In this document: positions 35,007 through 43,600 of the stretch, in pieces
How positions within the stretch are numbered: the first letter of the stretch is position 1
Layout: each line of letters starts with the position of its first letter
Source of the DNA: JANWHQ01 sp963775275
GTDB taxonomy: Bacteria > Pseudomonadota > Alphaproteobacteria > Caulobacterales > Caulobacteraceae
Direction of reading: 5' to 3'
NCBI GenBank assembly: GCA_963775275.1
Contig: CAVZII010000005.1
Span: 124,001-188,000, forward strand
DNA length: 64,000 nucleotides
Notes under the pieces: generated by a model
The model's database searches: none
Told to the model about the DNA's origin: nothing
What the model saw: the letters and a program-made list of their open reading frames with translations, nothing else
Position numbers and translations under genes: made by a program

Positions 35007-35642
35007 TCAGCGTCCCTTGGTCTTAAGCAGCGGCTGGATCACCGCGTCCAGGTCGGAGAGCTCCACCTCGTGATCGAGGTCCGCCAGCTTCTTCCCGTTG
35101 ATCACGAAGGTCGGCGTGGAATCGACGCCGTCCTTGCTCATGTAGCGAACGACTCGCGCGTTCAGGGCGTCAGTCGCGGCCTCGTCGCTGAGACAGGTCT
35201 GGATCTGCGCCTTGCTGAGACCGCCCGCGGCGCCCGCGGCCAAGATCAAAGACTGGGAGTCGCCCGTCTGGTACATCTTGGCCTGGCCGCGGAAGAACCG
35301 GTCGATCACGGTGAAGTAATTCTTCTGTCCCGCGCAGCGGGCGAGCAGGAAGCCCGCGGCGGCGATCTCGACCGGCTGGGTCAGGAACTCGCGAAATACA
35401 TAACGGACCTTACCCGTGTCGATGTACTTCTTCTTGAACTCCGGAAAGATCTCGTTGTTGAAGCGCGCGCAGTGGGGACAGGACGCCGACGCGTACTCGA
35501 TCACCGTCACCTCGGCCTTCTTCGAGCCCATGGTCATGTCGTCGGGCAGGCCCGCCGGCCCGCTCGGTGCGGGCGCCGCCGCGCAGAGCAGCACCGCCGC
35601 AGCCGCCAGCGTCAGCCGGCGCCGATCCGGGTGGCGCGACAC
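35007..35642 (-). CDS. DsbA-family thioredoxin-like protein (paralogue 1, CPHC)
   Basis: A 211-residue exported thiol-disulfide oxidoreductase of the DsbA/DsbG-like group (often annotated as thioredoxin domain-containing). It has a signal peptide (RRRLTLAAAAVLLCAAAPAP), the active site YASASCPHCARFNNEIFPEF, and the cis-Pro loop STPTFVINGKKL. No clear lipobox is seen. It lies 5 nt after paralogue 2 and 4 nt before smc. Such genes sit next to smc in many alphaproteobacteria. Oxidase versus isomerase role is not decided. Confidence 0.88.
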   Translation of the reverse strand: MSRHPDRRRLTLAAAAVLLCAAAPAPSGPAGLPDDMTMGSKKAEVTVIEYASASCPHCARFNNEIFPEFKKKYIDTGKVRYVFREFLTQPVEIAAAGFLLARCAGQKNYFTVIDRFFRGQAKMYQTGDSQSLILAAGAAGGLSKAQIQTCLSDEAATDALNARVVRYMSKDGVDSTPTFVINGKKLADLDHEVELSDLDAVIQPLLKTKGR

Positions 35643-35647
35643 GGCGG

Positions 35648-36259
35648 CTACTTCAGGAGCGGCTGGATCGCCGCGTCGAGCTGGTCCATGGAAACCTCAC
35701 CCTCCTTCAGCTTCTTGCCGTTGATGATGAAGGCGGGCGTGCCGGTGACGTCATCCTGCTTGGAGAACTTGTCGACGCGCTGGGCCAGGGCGCGTTGGGC
35801 CTTCTCGTCGCTGACGCACTTGTTGAACTGGTCCTCTGAGAGGCCGGCCGTGCGGGCGATCCTGAGGAGCGTGCCGTGGACGTCGCCCGACTGGTACATG
35901 TCGGTCTGGGCTCGGTAGATCGCGTCTGTCACCTGGAAGTACTTGTCCTTGCCGGCGCAGCGGGCGAGCAGGAACCCCGCCGCCGCCACGGTGGCGTCGC
36001 CGGTCAGGGCCTCGCGGGCGACGTAGCGGACCTTGCCCGTGTCGATGTACTTCTTCTTGAACTCCGGGAAGACCTCGTTGTTGAAGGCCGCGCAGTGCGG
36101 ACAGGCCACCGAGGCGTATTCGACCACGGTCACCTTGGCGTTCGGATTGCCCATGCTCATCTCGTCGGCCGATACGGCCCCGCCGCCGCCCTTGCTGCAG
36201 GCGGCGAGCGCGAGGGCCGCGGCGGCGGCGAGCGCGAGACGGCGGCTGATCAGGGCCAT
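35648..36259 (-). CDS. DsbA-family thioredoxin-like lipoprotein (paralogue 2, CPHC)
   Basis: A 203-residue close paralogue of the gene downstream. The N terminus reads MALISRRLALAAAAALALAA followed by CSKGGGG, a lipobox, so it is likely a lipoprotein. The active site is YASVACPHCAAFNNEVFPEF, with FKKKYIDTGKVRYV and GTPAFIINGKKL (cis-Pro) conserved. ATG 36259 is preferred over a TTG at 36271. It is separated from paralogue 3 by dciA. Tethering at the membrane would give it a different reach from paralogue 1. Confidence 0.88.
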   Translation of the reverse strand: MALISRRLALAAAAALALAACSKGGGGAVSADEMSMGNPNAKVTVVEYASVACPHCAAFNNEVFPEFKKKYIDTGKVRYVAREALTGDATVAAAGFLLARCAGKDKYFQVTDAIYRAQTDMYQSGDVHGTLLRIARTAGLSEDQFNKCVSDEKAQRALAQRVDKFSKQDDVTGTPAFIINGKKLKEGEVSMDQLDAAIQPLLK

Positions 36260-36356
36260 GTTGGTCTCCAAAGGCTTCGACTAGCGCGATTCCCGTCGCG
36301 CGCCCCACTCCACCCCGCTTCTGGGTGGGGACGAAGGGCGGCCTTGTCAACGGCGC

Positions 36357-36914
36357 TCAGTCGTTGCGCCGCAGCACCTCGCGCCCGAGCCGCAGCAGCG
36401 CCGAGCGCAGCCCGCCGTGGGGGACCTCGGCGATGGACGCCTCGAGCGCCGCTTCGGCTGCGGCGTCCAGCGGCGCCTTGCCGCGGCGGCGCGGCGGCGC
36501 GGCGGCGCGGGCTGTGTGGAGGGCCTGTCGCCGCACGGGGCCCTGGACGATGCGAAGCCGGTCCGCCGCCCCCTCCCCAAGGATCAGCTGCACGCGGGCC
36601 AGGATCTCGGGCGCCTGATGCTGGATCAGGGTCGCGGCCGGGCCGTCGACCCGGACCTCGAGCGCGCCGGGCTGGCCGTTGCGTCCCTTCACCAGCTTCA
36701 CCGGCTCGGTCCGCGCCGCCAGCGTCTCGCCGACGATCTCGCGCCACCGCGCCTTGAGCCCTTCGGCGCCCTGGCCGAAGCGATCATCCAGCGCCTTGAC
36801 GAGGCCGGTCAGGGCCCGGCCCGCGCGCGGGGGCGGACGATGGGCCGGCCGTGTGCGCCGGGCGGAGAGGATGGCCCGGGCTTCGGCTTCGGAGGGCAGG
36901 GGGCGGCGGGGCAT
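36357..36914 (-). CDS. dciA: DciA-family (DUF721) replicative-helicase loader
   Basis: A 185-residue member of the DUF721 family; DciA recruits the DnaB helicase in bacteria lacking DnaC. The conserved core is LKARWREIVGETLAARTEPV followed by GALEVRVDGPAATLIQHQAP and EILARVQLILGEGAADRLRI. A Pro/Arg-rich N terminus and a low-complexity basic C-terminal extension are present. It lies between two DsbA paralogues and upstream of smc, tying replication initiation and chromosome organisation genes together. The functional name rests on the family. Confidence 0.85.
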   Translation of the reverse strand: MPRRPLPSEAEARAILSARRTRPAHRPPPRAGRALTGLVKALDDRFGQGAEGLKARWREIVGETLAARTEPVKLVKGRNGQPGALEVRVDGPAATLIQHQAPEILARVQLILGEGAADRLRIVQGPVRRQALHTARAAAPPRRRGKAPLDAAAEAALEASIAEVPHGGLRSALLRLGREVLRRND

Positions 36915-36983
36915 GGGGCAGGATACCTCCGCGGCGCAGACGTGGGTAGGCGGCGCGGCGCCGGGCCGAGCTCGGGCGCCGGC

Positions 36984-37607
36984 TCACTTCAGGAGCGGCT
37001 GGATCTCCGAGTCCATCTGGGACAGGGACTGGAAGCCTTCATACTTCTTGCCGTTGATGATGAAGGTCGGGGTCGCCTCGATGTTGTCCTTGCGCGAGGA
37101 CTTCTCGACCCGCGCGTTGAGCGCCTCGAGACCCTTGTCGTCGGTGATGCAGCTGTTCATCTGCTGCTCGCTGAGGCCGGCCTGCTGGGCGATCTTGGAC
37201 AGGACGTCGTGGGCGACAGCGGGCTGGATGGTTTCCGTGCCCGGCTCGTAGATCTCGTCCTGCGCCCGGAACACCGCCTCCACGACCTTGAAATACTTGT
37301 CCTTGCCCGCGCAGCGGGCAAGCAGGAACCCCGAAGCCGCCAAGGCCGGATTGCCGGTCAGGGCCTCGCGGAAGACGAAGCGGACCTTGCCGGTGTCGAT
37401 GTACTTCTGCTTGAACTCGGGGAAGACCTGGGTGCCGAACGCCGCGCAGATCGGGCAGGCCACCGAGGCGTACTCGATCACCGTGACCTTGGCGTGGGGA
37501 TCGCCCATGGTCATCTCGTCGGCGGAGATGGGCCGCACGCCGCCCTTCTGGCAGGCTGCAAGACCAATCGCCAGGGCGAAGGCGAGGACGAGATGGCGGC
37601 GGATCAT
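36984..37607 (-). CDS. DsbA-family thioredoxin-like lipoprotein (paralogue 3, CPIC)
   Basis: A 207-residue third paralogue. The signal MIRRHLVLAFALAIGLAAC has a lipobox. The active site is YASVACPICAAFGTQVFPEF, with CPIC instead of CPHC, and the cis-Pro loop is ATPTFIINGKKY. The dipeptide between the cysteines sets redox potential in this fold, so this member may work at a different potential or in reverse to the other two. It is the first gene of the dsbA3-dciA-dsbA2-dsbA1-smc-aph string and diverges from mutY. Confidence 0.88.
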   Translation of the reverse strand: MIRRHLVLAFALAIGLAACQKGGVRPISADEMTMGDPHAKVTVIEYASVACPICAAFGTQVFPEFKQKYIDTGKVRFVFREALTGNPALAASGFLLARCAGKDKYFKVVEAVFRAQDEIYEPGTETIQPAVAHDVLSKIAQQAGLSEQQMNSCITDDKGLEALNARVEKSSRKDNIEATPTFIINGKKYEGFQSLSQMDSEIQPLLK

Positions 37608-37760
37608 GGCCTTCGAGCGCTCCCGATCGCATGGGCCGGCGCGCCCCCTGCGCGCCGCCGCGAGGCGGTCTCGACCCGCCGCAGCCGCTTGTCAACGTCG
37701 GCCGCGGCAGGCCGCGGGCCCGGGATGTCCGCATCGCCCGGGGCTTGGTAAGCGGGCGTG

Positions 37761-38822
37761 ATGACCGATGCGGCCGGCAAGATCCGCGAGCGGCTGCTCG
37801 CCTGGTACGACTCGAACGCCCGCGCCCTGCCCTGGCGCATCGGGCCGAAGGCGCGCGCGGCCGGCGAGCAGCCGGACCCCTATCGGGTCTGGCTTTCCGA
37901 GGTCATGCTGCAGCAGACCACCGTCCCACACGCGGCCTCCTACTTCCAAACGTTCACCTCGCGGTGGCCGTCTGCGAAGGCGCTGGCCGCCGCGCCCGAG
38001 TCCGACGTGATGGCGGCCTGGGCGGGGCTCGGCTACTACGCCCGCGCCCGCAATCTTATCGCCTGCGCCCGCGAGGTGGCCGATCGCCTGGGCGGCCGGT
38101 TCCCGGACACGGAAGAGGCCCTGCTCGCCCTGGCGGGCGTGGGCCCGTACACGGCCGCCGCGATCGCGGCCATCGCCTTCGACCGTCCCGCCAATGTCGT
38201 GGACGGCAACGTCGAGCGGGTGATGGCGCGCGTGCATGCGGTGGGGACGCCTTTGCCGGGCGCCAAGCCCGAGCTCAAGCGCCTGGCCGGCGCGCTCGTG
38301 ACCGACGAGCGGCCCGGCGACTGGGCCCAGGCGCTGATGGACCTCGGCGCGGTGATCTGCCGCCCCAAGGCGCCCCTGTGCGAGCGCTGTCCCTTGGCCT
38401 TCGCCTGCCGCGCACGGCGGGAAGGCGCGCCGGAGACCTATCCGCGCAAGACAGCCAAGGCCGAACGGCCCAGACGGCGCGGCGCGGCGGTCGTGTTGAT
38501 GTGCGGCGCCGAGGTGGGCCTGGCGCGCCGGCCGCCGCGGGGACTGCTCGGGGGCATGCTCGGCCTGCCCACCACCGCGTGGGGCGCCGCGCGGCCGAGC
38601 GAAGGGGACGTCCGGTCCGCCGCGCCGGGTGCGAGCGGCTGGCGCAGCGCCGGCGAGATCGAGCATGTCTTCACCCACTTCGCCCTGTCGCTCGAGGTCT
38701 GGCGCGCGACGGCGTCGAAGAAGAGCGCGGACCTCGTCTGGATGCGCCCCGAGGCGGCCGCCCAGGCGCTGCCCAGCGTCTTTCGGAAGGCGCTGCAGGC
38801 GGGGCTGACGAGCCTGCTCTAA
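37761..38822 (+). CDS. mutY: A/G-specific adenine glycosylase
   Basis: Removes adenine mispaired with 8-oxoguanine. The 353-residue protein has VWLSEVMLQQTTVPHAASYF, the helix-hairpin-helix and catalytic LAGVGPYTAAAIAAIAFDRP with the conserved Asp shortly after (VDGNVERVMAR), and the 4Fe-4S motif CRPKAPLCERCPLAFAC (C-x6-C-x2-C-x5-C). The C-terminal NUDIX-like domain recognises 8-oxoG (LLGGMLGLPTTAW). ATG 37761 is used; a GTG lies one codon upstream. Its stop overlaps the convergent mrp gene by 4 bp. Confidence 0.95.
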   Translation: MTDAAGKIRERLLAWYDSNARALPWRIGPKARAAGEQPDPYRVWLSEVMLQQTTVPHAASYFQTFTSRWPSAKALAAAPESDVMAAWAGLGYYARARNLIACAREVADRLGGRFPDTEEALLALAGVGPYTAAAIAAIAFDRPANVVDGNVERVMARVHAVGTPLPGAKPELKRLAGALVTDERPGDWAQALMDLGAVICRPKAPLCERCPLAFACRARREGAPETYPRKTAKAERPRRRGAAVVLMCGAEVGLARRPPRGLLGGMLGLPTTAWGAARPSEGDVRSAAPGASGWRSAGEIEHVFTHFALSLEVWRATASKKSADLVWMRPEAAAQALPSVFRKALQAGLTSLL

Positions 38823-40036
38823 TCCTCGAACAATATCCTGGGCGGCGGCTTCAGGTCCGCGCCCTCGTCCAGGCGGGCGGCCACCTGCTCGGCGATCGCC
38901 AGGAAGGCCTTGGACGAGGCGCTATCCGGCTGGGTCGCCACCATCGGGCGGCCGTCGTCGCAGGACTGGCGAAGCGCCACTTCGATCGGAATCTCGCCAA
39001 GGAACGGCGCGCCCAGGGCCTCGGCGGTGGCCTTCGCGCCGCCCCGGCCGAAGATCTCGATGGGCTGGCCGGTCGAAGGATCGGGGAAGTAGGCCATGTT
39101 CTCGACCACGCCGAGGATGGGCACATGGGTCTTCTCGAACATGGCGATGGCCCGGCGCGCATCGATCAGCGCCACTTCCTGGGGCGTCGAGACCACCACC
39201 GCGCCCGACAGCGCCACCCTCTGGGCCAGGGTCAGCTGGATGTCGCCGGTGCCCGGCGGCATGTCCACGACCAGGACGTCGAGCGGCTCGGCCTCGCTCG
39301 CCCAGGCCACGTCGTTCAGCATCTGGTTCAGCGCCGAGGACGCCATCGGCCCGCGCCAGATCATCGGCGAGGCTTCGTCCACGAGCAGCCCGATGGACAT
39401 GACCTTCAGGCCCCAGCCCTCGAGCGGCTTCAGCTTGCGCTCGGCGGTGACCTCCGGCTCGGCGTCGAGGCCGGTCATGCGCGGCGCCGAGGGGCCATAG
39501 ACATCGGCGTCCAGCAGGCCAGTGCGGCGTCCGAGCATGGCCAGGGCGCAGGCGAGGTTCACCGACACCGTCGACTTGCCGACGCCCCCTTTGCCGCTGG
39601 CCACGGCGATGACATGCGCGACATGGGCCGGCTTCAGCCCCTGAGGGGCCGGACCGGGCGTCGTCTGGGCCTCAGGCGAGACGCGGGTGTTGCGGCGCAT
39701 GCGGACCGTCCCCGGAGGGACCGCCGATTCGGGCGGCTGGGCGCGGGCGGTCATGGGATGGGCCGGCGCCGCGCGGGCCGGGGCGCGATCGGCGGTCAGC
39801 ACCACCTGGGCCCGCTGCACGCCCGGCAGGGCCCGAAGCGCGCCTTCGGCCTCATCGCGCACAGGGGCGTAAAGGGCGGCGTCGGCGGGCGCCACCTCGA
39901 GCATGAAGCCCGCCCGGCCGTCCGCGGCCACCAGTCCCTGGACCAGCCCGGCCTCGACCAGGCCTCGTCCGGACCTCGGGTCCTTGACGGCGTTCAGCGC
40001 CTTCAGCGCGGCGCTTCGAAGAGCGGTCTCGCTCAA
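38819..40036 (-). CDS. mrp: Mrp/NBP35-family iron-sulfur carrier ATPase
   Basis: Mrp (ApbC) proteins bind and deliver Fe-S clusters with ATP hydrolysis. The 405 residues begin with a MIP18-like (DUF59) domain (LNAVKDPRSGRGLVEAGLV), a Pro-rich linker, then the deviant Walker A IAVASGKGGVGKSTVSVNLA, LLDADVYGPSAPRM and VVDMPPGTGDIQLTLAQ. Fe-S-binding CxxC residues near the C terminus are not evident to me. Its start overlaps the HAD gene stop (ATGA), part of a serB-HAD-mrp series. Confidence 0.92.
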   Translation of the reverse strand: MSETALRSAALKALNAVKDPRSGRGLVEAGLVQGLVAADGRAGFMLEVAPADAALYAPVRDEAEGALRALPGVQRAQVVLTADRAPARAAPAHPMTARAQPPESAVPPGTVRMRRNTRVSPEAQTTPGPAPQGLKPAHVAHVIAVASGKGGVGKSTVSVNLACALAMLGRRTGLLDADVYGPSAPRMTGLDAEPEVTAERKLKPLEGWGLKVMSIGLLVDEASPMIWRGPMASSALNQMLNDVAWASEAEPLDVLVVDMPPGTGDIQLTLAQRVALSGAVVVSTPQEVALIDARRAIAMFEKTHVPILGVVENMAYFPDPSTGQPIEIFGRGGAKATAEALGAPFLGEIPIEVALRQSCDDGRPMVATQPDSASSKAFLAIAEQVAARLDEGADLKPPPRILFED

Positions 40037-40710
40037 GCTCCCTCCTCACGGTGCAGGACGATCAGGTCGCGCACCTCATGTAGGCTCTCGACAATGCGCA
40101 CGCACAGGCCTCGGATCTCCTCGTTGGGCGCCAGGAGGTCCGGAACCATCACCGCCATCATCCCGGCGGCGTGGGCGGCGCGGATGCCGTTGTGAGAATC
40201 CTCCAGCGCCAAGCAGTGCGAGGGCTCGACCTCGAGGAGCTCGGCCGCCTTGAGAAAGGGGTCGGGATGGGGCTTGCCCCGGGCATAGTCGCCGCGCGCG
40301 ACGATCGCCTGGAACCGATCCCTCAGGGCGTGGCGGCCGAGGTTGCGCTCCACGTCATGGTGCGGCGAGGAGGTCGCCACCGCTCGTGGAAGCCCGGCCT
40401 GGTCCAGCGCGTCGAGCAGCTCCACCACGCCGGTCTTCAGGGCGACGCCCGCCTCGCCCAGGGCGCGGTAGCGCTGTGTGCTCTCTGCCTGGAATGACTC
40501 GACCGAGAAGTCCGCGCCGTAGTGCTCGGTCAGAATCGCGCCTGACTGGGCGAAGTTGAGGCCGACCATCCGATGGAACACATCGAGCGGCAGTTCGTAG
40601 CCCATGGCGGCGGCAGCGCCCGTCATGGCGTCCAGCGACAGGACCTCGGTGTCGACCAGGAGGCCGTCCATGTCGAAGACCACGGCCCTGATCTCGCGGG
40701 GCAGGCTCAT
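40033..40710 (-). CDS. HAD-superfamily phosphatase/phosphoglucomutase-like protein
   Basis: A 225-residue HAD hydrolase of subclass I. Motif I is VVFDMDGLLVDTEVL with the nucleophilic Asp and acid/base Asp, motif II is AVATSSPHHDV, motif III Lys is in YARGKPHPDPFLKAAELL, and motif IV is LALEDSHNGIRAAHAAGM. The cap is the small helical type of the beta-phosphoglucomutase/phosphoglycolate group. The substrate cannot be told from sequence. It overlaps both serB and mrp by ATGA-type junctions. Confidence 0.85.
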   Translation of the reverse strand: MSLPREIRAVVFDMDGLLVDTEVLSLDAMTGAAAAMGYELPLDVFHRMVGLNFAQSGAILTEHYGADFSVESFQAESTQRYRALGEAGVALKTGVVELLDALDQAGLPRAVATSSPHHDVERNLGRHALRDRFQAIVARGDYARGKPHPDPFLKAAELLEVEPSHCLALEDSHNGIRAAHAAGMMAVMVPDLLAPNEEIRGLCVRIVESLHEVRDLIVLHREEGA

Positions 40711-41600
40711 GTCACGAGCTCGTCGGCGCGGTAGCCCTGGAAGTAGAGCAGCGCCTCCAGGCCGCAGCGATCAACCCGCGCGTCGGCGCGCGCCGCCGTC
40801 ACCGGCTTGGCGCGATAGGCGACGCCGAGCCCAGCCGCCTCGATCATGCCGAGATCGTTGGCCCCGTCGCCCACCGCCAGCGTCGCGACGAGTTCGATCC
40901 CGAGCGCCGCGGTCTCCTCGTTCAGGGCGTCGAGCTTGGACTGCCGCCCGAGGATCGGCTCGCCCACGCGGCCGGTGAGGACGCCGTCCTGCTCCTCCAG
41001 CCAGTTGGCGCGCACCGCGTGGAAGCCGGCGGCTTCCGCGACCTTGGAGGCGAAGAAGGTGAAGCCGCCGGACACGAGGACGCACCTCGAGCCATAGGCC
41101 GCCATGGTGCGCGCCAGCGTCCTCGCCCCCGGATTGAGCCTGACCCGCTCGTCGTAGCAGCGCTGGAGGACCTCGAGCGGCAGGCCCGCGATCATCTTCA
41201 CGCGCTCCCGCAGCGCACCCTCGAACTCGAGCTCGCCGCGCATGGCCCGCTCGGTGATCGCCGCGACCTCGGCCTTGACGCCGGCGAAGTCGGCGAGCTC
41301 GTCCAGGCACTCGCAGCCGATGATCGTGGAGTCCATGTCGGCCACGAGCAGGCGCTTCTTGCGGCCCTCCATCTGCTGGACGCACAGGTCGAGCGGGAAG
41401 TGCTCGAGCGACGCGTCGGCGGCGGCGCGCAGATCGGCGAGCGCGCCTTCGCGGGCCTCGAAGATGAGGTCGAGCGCCTTCTCGCCCAGGATATGGCGGC
41501 CGACGCTGCGCGCGCCCAACGGCTCGAGCGCGGCGGCGACCACCGTCTCGGGCAGGAAGATCGCATCTTCGGGCGCGACCAGGGTGACGGCGTAGAGCAT
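40707..41600 (-). CDS. serB: Phosphoserine phosphatase
   Basis: Final step of serine synthesis. The 297-residue HAD enzyme has motif I VADMDSTIIGCECLDELADF (D-x-D-S-T), the phosphate-binding VLVSGGFTFFASKVAE, and motif III/IV AVGDGANDLGMIEAAGLGVA. The N-terminal 80 residues form the ACT-like domain of the long SerB type. It heads the serB-HAD-mrp unit with an ATGA overlap. Confidence 0.95.
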   Translation of the reverse strand: MLYAVTLVAPEDAIFLPETVVAAALEPLGARSVGRHILGEKALDLIFEAREGALADLRAAADASLEHFPLDLCVQQMEGRKKRLLVADMDSTIIGCECLDELADFAGVKAEVAAITERAMRGELEFEGALRERVKMIAGLPLEVLQRCYDERVRLNPGARTLARTMAAYGSRCVLVSGGFTFFASKVAEAAGFHAVRANWLEEQDGVLTGRVGEPILGRQSKLDALNEETAALGIELVATLAVGDGANDLGMIEAAGLGVAYRAKPVTAARADARVDRCGLEALLYFQGYRADELVT

Positions 41601-41684
41601 CTACGCCGCGGTTAGACCGGCTGGCCCGCGCGATCAATCCGCCCGTGTTTGACCTCCGCCCCATGGACGCATATCGCCCCGGCG

Positions 41685-42506
41685 ATGGACGAGATCGCCC
41701 GCGAGAACCTGGCCTATTGGACCGAGGCGGTGGCGATCCATCTGGCCTCGCCGTTCTATCGCACGCAGGACTTCCGCCGCGGCGAGATCGTGCTCGACCG
41801 GGTGGCGCGCGAGGGCGTCGGCGAGGTGGCGGGCCAGCGCCTGCTGCACCTGCAATGCCACTTCGGGCTCGACACGTTGTCACTGGCGCGGATGGGCGCG
41901 CTCGTCACAGGCCTGGACTATTCGGCGCCGGCAATCGAAGCGGCCCGGGCGCTGTCGGCCGAGACCGGGACTCCTGGCGATTTCGTCCTGGCGGACGCGC
42001 TCGACCCGCCCGCCGGCCTGACCGGATTCGACATCGTGTTCGCGAGCTGGGGCGCGATCTGCTGGCGCCGCGACATCAGTCGCTGGATGAGCGTCGCGGC
42101 CAGCGCACTGAAGCCCCGCGGACGGCTCTTCCTGCTCGAGGGCCATCCGGCGATGCTGATGATGGACGACGGGGCGCACGTGAAGGCCGGCGCGCCCTTT
42201 GTCCAGGCCTTTCCCTACGACAGCCGCGATCCGGTCATCGCCCCGGACCAGCAGGACTACGCCGACCCCGACGCCCCGATCACGGCCACGCGCACGGGCG
42301 TGTGGCTGCATGGCCTCGGCCGGATCCTGAACGCCGCAATCGCGGCGGGCTTCGTGACCCGCCGGCTCGAGGAAGGGGACCGCATCCCCTGGCGGTTCTC
42401 GGCCCAGCTCGTCCCGATCGAGTCCGGCTACTGGGGCCTGCCCGAGGGAGCGCCCTTTCTGCCGCTGAGCTTCGCGCTGGAGGCGGTCAAGGGAGATGGG
42501 CCCTGA
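41685..42506 (+). CDS. Class I SAM-dependent methyltransferase
   Basis: A 273-residue methyltransferase. Motif I is LLHLQCHFGLDTLSLARMGA, the motif II acidic residue follows in VTGLDYSAPAIEAARAL, and FDIVFASWGAICW and LKPRGRLFLLEGHP give motifs post-I to III. The substrate is unknown. ATG 41685 is chosen; ATG 41649 adds 12 residues. Its TGA stop is inside the CTGA overlap that appears to start miaA, so the two are coupled. A link to tRNA modification is possible but only by position. Confidence 0.82.
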   Translation: MDEIARENLAYWTEAVAIHLASPFYRTQDFRRGEIVLDRVAREGVGEVAGQRLLHLQCHFGLDTLSLARMGALVTGLDYSAPAIEAARALSAETGTPGDFVLADALDPPAGLTGFDIVFASWGAICWRRDISRWMSVAASALKPRGRLFLLEGHPAMLMMDDGAHVKAGAPFVQAFPYDSRDPVIAPDQQDYADPDAPITATRTGVWLHGLGRILNAAIAAGFVTRRLEEGDRIPWRFSAQLVPIESGYWGLPEGAPFLPLSFALEAVKGDGP

Positions 42507-43432
42507 GCACGGTCCATCTGATCGCCGGCCCGACCGCGGGCGGCAAATCGGCCCTGGCGCTGAAGCTGGCGCGGGAGACCGGCGGCGAGATCGTCAACGC
42601 CGACGCGTTGCAGCTCTATCGCGACCTTCACATCCTCAGCGCGCGGCCGACGGCGCAGGACGAGTCCGAGGCGCCCCACCACCTCTACGGCGTCGCCGAC
42701 GCCGCCGAGGCCTGGTCGGTGGGCAAGTGGCTGCGCGCGGCGATTCCCGTCCTCGGCGACATCGCCCGCCGGGAGCGCCCGGCGATCGTGGTTGGAGGGA
42801 CGGGGCTCTACTTCCGCGCCTTGACCCAGGGCTTGGCCGACGTGCCCGCGGTTCCCCAAGCGGTCCGGACCCAGGCGCGCGAGAGCTTCGAGCGCCTGGG
42901 CGAGGCGGCCTTCCGCGAAGCTCTCAGAGGGCGCGACCCCGCCGCCGAGGTTCGCATCGCGCCCGGCGACCGCCAGCGCCTGACCCGGGCGCAGGAAGTC
43001 TTCGATGCGACCGGCCGCGCGCTCAGCGACTGGCAAGCGGACACCCAGCCCGCTCTCGCGCGCGGGAGCTGGCGGGCCGTGGTGATCGAGCCGCCGCGCG
43101 AAGCGCTCTACGCCCGCTGCGATGCGCGGTTCGCCGCCATGGTCGCCGCCGGCGCGCTGGAGGAGGTGCGCACCCTGCTCGGCCGCGGGCTCGATCCATC
43201 ACTGCCGGCGATGAAGGCGGTGGGCGTGCGCGAGCTCGGCCGCAACCTGGCGGGCGAGCTGGCGCTGGAGGAGGCGATCTCGCTCGGCCGGCGGGAGACC
43301 CGGCGCTACGCCAAGCGCCAGCTCACCTGGTTCCGCCGCCAGACGCCGGGCTGGCCGAGGGTCCCGGCGGCGGCCCCGGACGCGCAATGGAGGCAATTCC
43401 TTGCCCTGGACCCCGCCTTGACCCTTTGTTGA
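42503..43432 (+). CDS. miaA: tRNA dimethylallyltransferase, apparent CTG start
   Basis: Adds a dimethylallyl group to A37 of UNN-reading tRNAs. The P-loop LIAGPTAGGKSALALKLA sits at the extreme N terminus, followed by GGEIVNADALQLYRDLHILS, HHLYGV, VVGGTGLYFRALTQGLAD and the C-terminal QLTWFRRQ. The coding sense begins right after the methyltransferase stop, but no ATG, GTG or TTG precedes the P-loop in this frame. CTG at 42503 overlaps the TGA and has GGGAG 7 nt upstream, giving 309 residues, the normal length. So CTG is the likely initiator. Alternatively a sequencing error hides a standard start. Confidence 0.93.
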   Translation: MSTVHLIAGPTAGGKSALALKLARETGGEIVNADALQLYRDLHILSARPTAQDESEAPHHLYGVADAAEAWSVGKWLRAAIPVLGDIARRERPAIVVGGTGLYFRALTQGLADVPAVPQAVRTQARESFERLGEAAFREALRGRDPAAEVRIAPGDRQRLTRAQEVFDATGRALSDWQADTQPALARGSWRAVVIEPPREALYARCDARFAAMVAAGALEEVRTLLGRGLDPSLPAMKAVGVRELGRNLAGELALEEAISLGRRETRRYAKRQLTWFRRQTPGWPRVPAAAPDAQWRQFLALDPALTLC

Positions 43433-43473
43433 GGAAGTGGCATCACCGTTGGCATCCGATTGGAGCAACGCCC

Positions 43474-43518
43474 TTGCGCGCCATCCTGGTACTTCCGAGG
43501 CGACCGATCCCGGCCTGA
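43474..43518 (+). CDS. ilvBN leader peptide
   Basis: A 14-codon open frame, TTG start, encoding (M)RAILVLPRRPIPA. A GGAG ribosome site lies 8 nt upstream at 43462. The run Ile-Leu-Val-Leu (ATC CTG GTA CTT) is what an attenuator sensing branched-chain aminoacyl-tRNA needs, and the ORF ends just before hairpins and a terminator that precede ilvB. Transcription attenuation of ilvBN has been reported for Caulobacter crescentus, to my recollection. The peptide has no role beyond its translation. Confidence 0.75.
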   Translation: MRAILVLPRRPIPA

Positions 43519-43575
43519 TCTTTGATCAGCCGCCGATGTCGGTCGCTTGCCAAGGCCCCTTCGAGGGCCTTTTTT
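43500..43575 (+). promoter_or_regulatory. ilvBN transcription attenuator (competing hairpins)
   Basis: The 5' stem GCGACCGA (43500-43507) pairs perfectly with TCGGTCGC (43539-43546) and starts inside the leader ORF, so a ribosome stalled at the Ile-Leu-Val-Leu codons would mask it. CTGATC (43515-43520) and GATCAG (43524-43529) form an inner hairpin. GGCCT at 43512-43516 can pair with AGGCC at 43553-43557 and break the terminator stem, a candidate antiterminator. The terminator proper follows. The switch is inferred from these pairings. Confidence 0.7.
43552..43575 (+). terminator. Rho-independent terminator of the ilvBN leader
   Basis: AAGGCCC (43552-43558) and GGGCCTT (43565-43571) form a 7-bp stem around the loop CTTCGA, followed by a T run to 43575. 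It lies between the leader peptide and ilvB on the coding strand, so it can only make sense as an attenuator, because uncontrolled termination here would silence the operon. Confidence 0.85.
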
Positions 43576-43600
43576 CATGCCCGCAACCCAGGCCCCAGCC

